Positions 58,782-64,000 of a stretch of 64,000 bases of DNA are shown here, one piece after another. Origin of the DNA: Pseudonocardia sp. DSM 110487 (lineage in GTDB: Bacteria; Actinomycetota; Actinomycetes; Mycobacteriales; Pseudonocardiaceae); assembly GCF_019468565.1 (NCBI RefSeq), contig NZ_CP080521.1, forward strand, positions 4,712,001-4,776,000, given 5' to 3'. The translations under genes and the position numbers were made by a program. The notes below the pieces were generated by a model. It worked only from the letters and a program-made list of their open reading frames with translations, was not told the DNA's origin and did not search any database. Every line of letters begins with the position of its first letter. Position 1 is the first letter of the stretch.

Positions 58782-60095
58782 CTAGGCCAGTGCGAGCAGC
58801 CGCCATGACCGGGCCGGGAGGTGCCAGGGGTCGCCGGCCGTGCCCGCCGGGGCGAGCACCTCGGCCGGGTTGTCCGCGGGGAAGCGGTGCTCCCGGTCGG
58901 CGATGTTGAGCAGCACCGCCACCCGCCGTCCGCCGGACTCGCTGGTGAGCGCGATCTGCTCGTTCGCAATGTGGTCGAGTGTCGTGCCTGCGCGGGTCAG
59001 CCACGGGTTGCGTCGCCGGACGCCGATCAGCTCCTGGTGCGTCCGGAACACCTGTTCGCCGAACGGGGCGAGCTCGGCGGGAGCGGCGGGGAACGCAGGG
59101 CGTACCGCGTCGTCACCGCCCGCCCGGTCCTCCTTCACCCCGCGGAACGCCTGCTCGTCGCCGTAGTAGATCGCCGGTACACCGGCGACGCCGAAGAGCA
59201 CCGCGAGCGCATGCCCCAGCAGGCTCGGGTCATCGAGCCTGCTGGCAATGCGCGTGACGTCGTGGTTGCCGAGGAAGGTCATGGGGGCGAACGTGCTCGT
59301 GAACCCGTCGTGGCGCTTCAGCGCCCACGCGAGCTCGAAGAGGTTGCGGTCGTTGAACGAGCTCCAGATCGCCTTCCACAGCTCGTACTGCGTGACCGAG
59401 TCGACCCCGCCGTCCCGGACGAACGAGCCGTAGTCGCCGTGGATCACCTCGCCGACGAGCCACGCGTCGGGCTGTGTCGCGTGCACGGCATCGCTGATCC
59501 GGCGCAGCGCGGGCTGCGGTATCGCGTACGCGGCGTCGAGCCGCCAGCCGCTGGCACCGGCGTCGAGCCAGTGCGTCATGACCTCGACGATGTAGTCGGT
59601 CACCTCGGGCTCGGCGTGGTTCAGCGCGACCAGTTCCCGGTGCCCCTCGAAGTCCCGGTACTCGAAGCCGTCGGGCTCGCCCGCCGGGTCGAAGTCGATG
59701 TCGAACCAGTGCGCGTACGGGGACGCCCTCCCGTGTTCGAGCACGTCGCGGAAACGGGGGAAGTCGCGGCCGACGTGGTTGAACACGCCGTCGAGCAGGA
59801 CGTGCACTCCCTTGGCCCGACAGATGTCGAACAACCACAGCAGGTCGTCGTCGCCGCCGAGGCGCGGGTCGACGCGCAGGTGGTCGATCGTGTCGTAGCC
59901 GTGCGTCCCCGAGGCGAACACCGGGCCGAGGGCGAGCCCGTTGCAGCCGAGGTCGAGCAGGTAGTCCAGCCAGGGCTCGAGCGCGCGCAGCCGCGGCACC
60001 GGGTGCGGGCCTGCCTGCGCGGCGGAGGGCTCGGCGCCGGTGAATCCGAGCGGGTAGACGTGCCACCAGATGACGTGCTGGGTCCAGCCGGGCAT
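58782..60095 (-). CDS. GH13-family alpha-glucosidase/amylase (copy 2)
   Basis: A 437-residue cytoplasmic GH13 enzyme. Catalytic regions are VLLDGVFNHVGRDFP, GWRLDAAYAIP, VGEVIHGDYGSFV and FLGNHDVTRIASRL. It shares long identical blocks with the copy at 38005 (for example VTQYELWKAI and IYYGDEQAFRGVKE). ATG 60095 is preceded by a short GGAGGT-like site. It is divergent from a TetR regulator with two palindromic operators in the 74-bp spacer, so it is likely repressed by that protein and induced by a sugar or related ligand. Confidence 0.92.
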   Translation of the reverse strand: MPGWTQHVIWWHVYPLGFTGAEPSAAQAGPHPVPRLRALEPWLDYLLDLGCNGLALGPVFASGTHGYDTIDHLRVDPRLGGDDDLLWLFDICRAKGVHVLLDGVFNHVGRDFPRFRDVLEHGRASPYAHWFDIDFDPAGEPDGFEYRDFEGHRELVALNHAEPEVTDYIVEVMTHWLDAGASGWRLDAAYAIPQPALRRISDAVHATQPDAWLVGEVIHGDYGSFVRDGGVDSVTQYELWKAIWSSFNDRNLFELAWALKRHDGFTSTFAPMTFLGNHDVTRIASRLDDPSLLGHALAVLFGVAGVPAIYYGDEQAFRGVKEDRAGGDDAVRPAFPAAPAELAPFGEQVFRTHQELIGVRRRNPWLTRAGTTLDHIANEQIALTSESGGRRVAVLLNIADREHRFPADNPAEVLAPAGTAGDPWHLPARSWRLLALA

Positions 60096-60104
60096 CGCAC
60101 CTCC

Positions 60105-60151
60105 TACTGATTCATCATTCAGTACGAGGCTACTGGATGGCGAATCAGTAG
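60105..60151. promoter_or_regulatory. Two TetR-type operators between GH13 copy 2 and tetR
   Basis: Site 1, TACTGATTCATCATTCAGTA (60105-60124), and site 2 at 60130-60151, with CTACTG and CAGTAG arms, both follow a TACTGA...TCAGTA palindrome. CTACTGATTC (60104-60113) and GAATCAGTAG (60142-60151) also pair with each other. The location in the divergent spacer is typical of autoregulated TetR systems. Confidence 0.8.
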
Positions 60152-60169
60152 CGCCGCTAGGGTTGGGCG

Positions 60170-60760
60170 GTGTCCCGGCGCCGGTTGAGCCCCGAGGAGC
60201 GCCGTGCCGAGCTGGTCGACGCGGCGCAGCGGGTCTTCGCCGGGAAGCCCTACGACCAGGTGCGGCTGGACGACGTGGCCGCGGTGGCCGGCACGTCCAC
60301 CGCTCTCATCTCGTTCCACTTCGGCGGCAAGCGCGAGCTGTACCTCGCATGCCTGCGGTCCGCCGTTGACGAGCTGCTCGCCCGGCACGCGGCCCTGCCC
60401 GGCCCGCCGTCAGCGGAACGGCTCGCCGCCAGCGTCCGCGTGCACGTCGAGTTCGCCGCCGACCGCAGGGCCGGGTACCTCGCCGTCGTGCGCGGCGGCC
60501 ACGAGAGCACGTTCCCCGAGATCAAGGCGTTGCTCGCGGACGTGCGCGAGCAACTCGTCACGCGGCTGGCCCAGGGGCTCGGCCGGTCGCGAACGCCGGC
60601 GCTCGATCTCGCGTTGCACGCCTACCTCGGATACGTCGACAGCCTGACCGCGCGCTGGCTGGAGCTCGACGAGCCCGAGCGTGAGCAGGTGCCGGTCGAC
60701 TCGATCGTGGCGATCGTGACGGGCGCCTTCCGCGGCTCGATCGCCGCACTCCCGAACTAG
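60170..60760 (+). CDS. TetR-family transcriptional regulator
   Basis: A 196-residue protein. The N-terminal HTH is EERRAELVDAAQRVFAG, then VRLDDVAAVAGTSTALISFHFGGKRELYLACL, characteristic of TetR. The C-terminal ligand domain is all-helical without recognisable specificity. It starts with GTG 60170, directly after the operator region, and is divergent from GH13 copy 2. The best inference is local autoregulation together with control of the glucosidase. Confidence 0.93.
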   Translation: MSRRRLSPEERRAELVDAAQRVFAGKPYDQVRLDDVAAVAGTSTALISFHFGGKRELYLACLRSAVDELLARHAALPGPPSAERLAASVRVHVEFAADRRAGYLAVVRGGHESTFPEIKALLADVREQLVTRLAQGLGRSRTPALDLALHAYLGYVDSLTARWLELDEPEREQVPVDSIVAIVTGAFRGSIAALPN

Positions 60761-60836
60761 CAGCACCGCAACTTGGAAGAAGCCTCCGCCGGCCGGCCGC
60801 TCCTAGCCTTGGCCGCACAACGGATGGGAGGGCTAC

Positions 60837-61265
60837 GTGATCAGGAAGTTGTCGCACGCCTGCGTCTACGTGCTGGACCAGGATCGGGCGAAGGAGTTCT
60901 ACACCGAGAAGCTCGGCTTCGAGGTCCGTCACGACGTGCGGATGGGCACTGACTTCGAGGGAGCGGGAGAGGGGTTCCGCTGGCTCACGGTCAGCCCGCC
61001 CGACCAGCCGGACATCGAGATCATCCTGGCCGATCCGGGGATGGGCCACGACGCCGAGAGCGCCGAGCAGATCCGCGCGCTCGTCGCGAAGGGGGCGATG
61101 GGCTCGGGGGCGATGACCACCGATGACATCCACAAGACCTTCGACGAGCTATCCGGCCGCGGGGTCGTGTTCACCCAGGAGCCGGTGACGAGGCCCTACG
61201 GGGTGGAGGCGCTGTTCCGCGACGACTCGGGCAACTGGTTCAGCCTCACCCAGCCCAACACGTGA
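60837..61265 (+). CDS. VOC-family (glyoxalase/dioxygenase-like) protein
   Basis: A 142-residue protein with two betaalphabeta modules: CVYVLDQDRAKEFYTEKLGFEV and DDIHKTFDELSGRGVVFTQEP, ending EALFRDDSGNWFSLTQP. The first-strand His (SHACVYV) and the late Glu could be metal ligands. GTG 60837 has GGGAGGG upstream. The function (isomerase, resistance protein or dioxygenase) cannot be told. It lies just before the ruvC promoter with no evident link. Confidence 0.9.
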   Translation: MIRKLSHACVYVLDQDRAKEFYTEKLGFEVRHDVRMGTDFEGAGEGFRWLTVSPPDQPDIEIILADPGMGHDAESAEQIRALVAKGAMGSGAMTTDDIHKTFDELSGRGVVFTQEPVTRPYGVEALFRDDSGNWFSLTQPNT

Positions 61266-61312
61266 CGGCGCGCCCCTGCGGCGCCCCGGCGGCGCGCCGG
61301 TAGCCTGCCTCC

Positions 61313-61328
61313 TCGAACGGCTGTTCGC
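61313..61328 (+). promoter_or_regulatory. LexA (SOS) box of the ruvCAB operon
   Basis: TCGAAC-GGCT-GTTCGC matches the mycobacterial/actinobacterial SOS box TCGAAC-N4-GTTCGA at 11 of 12 specified positions. It lies 26 bp upstream of the ruvC GTG, where LexA would repress transcription until DNA damage. Confidence 0.85.
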
Positions 61329-61354
61329 GGAGATGATCGGGTAGGGGAGATCGG

Positions 61355-61921
61355 GTGCGGGTGCTCGGCGTCGACCCGGGGTTGACCCGGTGCGGGCTCG
61401 GGGTCGTCGACGGCGCGGGCGGGCGGCGGGTGCAGTGCGTGGCGGTGGACGTCGTGCGCACCCCGGCCGACGCGCCGCTGCCCGAGCGGCTGCTCGCCGT
61501 CGGCGCCGAGGTGGAACGCTGGATCGAGCGGCACCGGCCGGATGTGGTGGCGGTCGAGCGGGTGTTCAGCCAGCACAACGTCCGCACCGTCATGGGCACG
61601 GCCCAGGTCAGCGGCGTCGTCGCGATGCTCGCCGCGAAGGCGGGCCTTCCGGTGGCCTTCCACACGCCCAGCGAGGTGAAGGCCGCGGTCACCGGGGAGG
61701 GACGCGCCGGGAAGCAGCAGGTGACGACCATGGTCACCCGCCTGCTCGCGCTGAAGGAGGCGCCACGGCCCGCCGACGCGGCCGACGCGCTCGCCCTCGC
61801 CATCTGCCACTGCTGGCGCGCGCCGATGCTCGACCGGATGGCGCAGGCGCAGGCGCGTTCGGCCGAGCTCGCCCGCGCCCACAAGGCTCGACTCGCCGCG
61901 GCGAGGGAGGGGATCTCATGA
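61355..61921 (+). CDS. ruvC: Holliday junction endodeoxyribonuclease RuvC
   Basis: A 188-residue RNase H-fold nuclease that resolves Holliday junctions with RuvAB. Catalytic acids are in LGVDPGLTRCGLGVVDG (Asp7), VVAVERVFSQHNVRT (Glu), and RPADAADALALAICH (late Asp pair). It has full length with a basic C-terminal helix. GTG 61355 follows the LexA box and a GGGGAGAT ribosome-binding site. The stop overlaps ruvA (ATGA). Confidence 0.97.
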   Translation: MRVLGVDPGLTRCGLGVVDGAGGRRVQCVAVDVVRTPADAPLPERLLAVGAEVERWIERHRPDVVAVERVFSQHNVRTVMGTAQVSGVVAMLAAKAGLPVAFHTPSEVKAAVTGEGRAGKQQVTTMVTRLLALKEAPRPADAADALALAICHCWRAPMLDRMAQAQARSAELARAHKARLAAAREGIS

Positions 61922-62523
61922 TCAGTTCGGTCCGTGGCGAGGTGCTGGAGATCGGGCTCGACCACGCGGTCGTCGAGGTCGGCGGCGTCGGGCTCGCCGT
62001 CCAGGCCACGCCGGGCACGCTCGCCCGGCTGCGTCGCGGCGACCAGGGCAGGCTCGCGACGGCCCTCGTCGTGCGGGAGGACTCGCTCACCCTGTTCGGG
62101 TTCGCCGACGAGGAGGAGCGGGAGCTGTTCGGCCTGCTGCAGACCGTGAGCGGGATCGGGCCGCGCATCGCGCTCGCCACGCTCGCCGTGCTGAGCCCGG
62201 ACGCGCTGCGCCGCGCCCTCGTCGACGGCGACCTCACCACGCTCACCCGGGTGCCGGGCATCGGTCGCAAGGGCGCCGAACGGCTCGCCCTCGAGCTGCG
62301 CGACAAGGTCGTCGCACCTGCGGCATCGCCCGCGACCCTCCCCATCTCCGCGAACGGGGCGAACCCCCGCCGCGACCAGGTGGTGGAGGCTCTGGTCGGC
62401 CTCGGCTTCGCGGCGAAGCCCGCCGAACAGGCCGTGGACGGCGTCATGGCCGGTGACGGCGAGGCCGACGCGAGCGTGCTGCTCCGGGCCGCGCTCACAA
62501 CGCTGGGCGGCAAGGGACGGTGA
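61918..62523 (+). CDS. ruvA: Holliday junction DNA helicase subunit RuvA
   Basis: A 201-residue protein. The N-terminal OB fold is MISSVRGEVLEIGLDHAVVE, the helix-hairpin-helix pairs are LQTVSGIGPRIALATLA and LTRVPGIGRKGAERLALEL, and the C-terminal domain III is RRDQVVEALVGLGFAAKPAE, which contacts RuvB. The start overlaps the ruvC stop and its stop overlaps ruvB (GTGA), so all three are coupled. Confidence 0.97.
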   Translation: MISSVRGEVLEIGLDHAVVEVGGVGLAVQATPGTLARLRRGDQGRLATALVVREDSLTLFGFADEEERELFGLLQTVSGIGPRIALATLAVLSPDALRRALVDGDLTTLTRVPGIGRKGAERLALELRDKVVAPAASPATLPISANGANPRRDQVVEALVGLGFAAKPAEQAVDGVMAGDGEADASVLLRAALTTLGGKGR

Positions 62524-63551
62524 CCGAGGTCTCGCTCACCCCCGGGCCCGAACCGGAGGACCTCGAGGTCGACGCCTCGCTGCGGCCGCGCACACTGACC
62601 GAGTTCATCGGGCAGCCGCGGGTGCGCGAGCAGCTGGAGCTCGTACTCGAGGGCGCGCGGCGCCGCGGCCAGCCGCCCGACCACATCCTGCTGTCCGGGC
62701 CGCCCGGGCTCGGGAAGACGAGCCTCGCGCTCATCGTCGCGGCCGAGCTGGGCGCCGCGATCCGGCTGACGTCCGGGCCCGCCCTCGAACGCGCCGGTGA
62801 CCTCGCCGCGATGCTGTCCAACCTCGATGCCGGCGACGTCCTGTTCATCGACGAGATCCACCGGATCGCCCGCCCTGCCGAGGAGATGCTCTACCTCGCG
62901 ATGGAGGACTTCCGCGTCGACGTCGTCGTCGGGAAGGGGCCGGGCGCCACGTCGATCCCGCTCGACATCGCCCCCTTCACGCTGGTGGGCGCCACCACCC
63001 GGTCCGGCGCCCTCACCGGCCCGCTGCGCGACCGCTTCGGCTTCACCGCCCACATGGAGTTCTACGAGCCCACCGAGCTGGAGCTCGTGCTGCGCCGGGC
63101 GGCCGTCATCCTCGGCGTCGACCTGCGCCCGGACGGTGGCGAGGAGATCGCCATGCGGTCCCGGGGCACGCCGCGCATCGCGAACCGGCTGCTGCGCCGC
63201 GTGCGCGACTTCGCTGAGGTGCGCGCCGACGGGGCAGTCACCCGCTCCGTCGCGCGCGACGCGCTCGCCGTCTACGACGTCGATGAACTCGGTCTGGACC
63301 GGCTCGACCGGGCGGTGCTCGGAGCGCTGGTGCGCTCCTTCGGCGGCGGGCCGGTCGGTGTGTCCACGCTGGCTGTGGCGGTGGGCGAGGAACCGGGTAC
63401 CGTCGAGGAGGTCTGCGAGCCCTACCTCGTGCGGGCCGGGATGCTGGCGCGCACCCCGCGGGGCCGGGTGGCCACAGCCACCGCCTGGTCACATCTGGGC
63501 ATCGCTGCGCCACCCGACGTCACTCCGGGTGGCCCTCCCGCGTTGTTCTGA
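62520..63551 (+). CDS. ruvB: Holliday junction branch-migration ATPase RuvB
   Basis: A 343-residue AAA+ motor. Walker A is SGPPGLGKTSLA, Walker B is DVLFIDEIHRI, sensor 1 is LVGATTRSGALTGPLRDRFG, and the C-terminal winged helix includes TPRGRVATATAWSHLG. LRPRTLTEFIGQ at the start is a RuvB hallmark. Full length. It completes the LexA-controlled ruvCAB operon. yajC follows after 58 bp with its own ribosome-binding site. Confidence 0.98.
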   Translation: MTEVSLTPGPEPEDLEVDASLRPRTLTEFIGQPRVREQLELVLEGARRRGQPPDHILLSGPPGLGKTSLALIVAAELGAAIRLTSGPALERAGDLAAMLSNLDAGDVLFIDEIHRIARPAEEMLYLAMEDFRVDVVVGKGPGATSIPLDIAPFTLVGATTRSGALTGPLRDRFGFTAHMEFYEPTELELVLRRAAVILGVDLRPDGGEEIAMRSRGTPRIANRLLRRVRDFAEVRADGAVTRSVARDALAVYDVDELGLDRLDRAVLGALVRSFGGGPVGVSTLAVAVGEEPGTVEEVCEPYLVRAGMLARTPRGRVATATAWSHLGIAAPPDVTPGGPPALF

Positions 63552-63609
63552 ACCGGGGGCTGGCAGACTCTGGTGGCTCCACGACGTGCGGAGATACGGA
63601 GACCAAGAC

Positions 63610-64000
63610 CATGGAGTACCTGTTCCCCATTCTGATCGCGCTGCTGTTCATCCCGATCTTGCTGTCGGGGCGCAAGCAGCGGCGCCAGATGCAGGACATG
63701 CAGAAGATGCAGGCGGCCCTCGAGGCCGGTGACGTCGTGGTGACCACCTCGGGTCTGCGCGGCACCATCGTGGACGCCTCGTACGAGGACACGCTCGACA
63801 TCGAGATCGCCGACGGCGTCGTCACCACGTGGGTGCGCGGCGCGGTCCGGGAGAAGGTCAACCCGGCGGTCACCGAGGACGCCTCGGAGGAGGAGTCCAC
63901 CGAGGCGACGCCGGAGGAGCCGGCGGCCAAGTCCCTCGAGGAGCCCGCGGCAGCGCCGTCGCTGGAGAAGTCCACGCTGGAGAAGGACGAGTCGACGAAC
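63610..64000 (+). CDS. yajC: Preprotein translocase subunit YajC, C-terminus cut by window end
   Basis: ATG 63610 gives MEYLFPILIALLFIPILLSG, one N-terminal membrane helix, followed by the YajC block ALEAGDVVVTTSGLRGTIVD. An acidic Glu/Ala-rich tail continues to the right edge without a stop. YajC associates with SecDF in protein export, and secD usually comes next. Start is preceded by GGAGA. Confidence 0.93.

Overview
This is a chromosomal window from a high-GC actinobacterium. The order thrS, HIT protein, pgsA, PIM acyltransferase, pimA, pdxS, pdxT, yebC, ruvC, ruvA, ruvB, yajC is the usual actinobacterial neighbourhood. The phosphatidylinositol-mannoside genes, the IdeR-type and mycobacterial-type LexA boxes, the many GTG starts and the GTGA/ATGA overlaps all fit a Pseudonocardiaceae-like genome. 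The species cannot be named from the sequence alone. I saw no rRNA, tRNA, CRISPR array, integrase or transposase.

Layout. 1-8.8 kb: AraC regulator with a cut-off VOC protein, LemA plus an M48 membrane protease, a class A penicillin-binding protein operon, and a roadblock-like, proline-rich protein. 8.9-15.8 kb: thrS, HIT and a translationally coupled PIM operon (pgsA, acyltransferase, pimA, LemA-like), then pdxS. 15.9-28.9 kb lies between pdxS and pdxT: secreted GH16, HTH-cupin regulator divergent from azlCD, EF-G-like GTPase, two small membrane proteins, malic enzyme, LysR regulator and a DnaE-type polymerase whose 3' end overlaps pdxT. 28.9-31.9 kb: pdxT, a 527-bp repeat-rich spacer, an iron-box-controlled siderophore-binding lipoprotein, and yebC.

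31.9-45.8 kb is the most distinctive part. A GrpE-like/Hsp70-like/Fn3-tail chaperone set is followed by a Ter (tellurium/stress) island: DUF475 TerC-type membrane protein, three TerD-family proteins, TerB, and a coupled set of HAD phosphatase, StiP-type protein, phosphoribosyltransferase and HpcH/HpaI-type lyase. This matches the Ter-associated biosynthetic module, which has been proposed to make a nucleoside-like metabolite. An intracellular GH13 glucosidase sits inside the island, and a close paralogue lies 21 kb away.

46-61.3 kb: polA, alcohol dehydrogenase, PNPOx-like protein, a Gln/Gly-rich CsbD-like protein, a frameshifted P-loop gene next to a duplicated methyltransferase tail, a PucR-controlled guanidino-compound operon (ureohydrolase, ThDP decarboxylase, Na+/solute symporter), a GH13/TetR pair with clear operators, and a VOC protein. 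61.3-64 kb: ruvCAB behind a LexA box, then yajC running off the end.

The housekeeping neighbourhood is therefore split twice, by 13 kb between pdxS and pdxT and by 29 kb between yebC and ruvC. Accessory functions fill the gaps. Non-coding structure is rich: four 61-bp palindromic elements in two pairs, a 174-bp palindromic element with a 25-bp tandem array, a four-armed inverted repeat, and several operator pairs.
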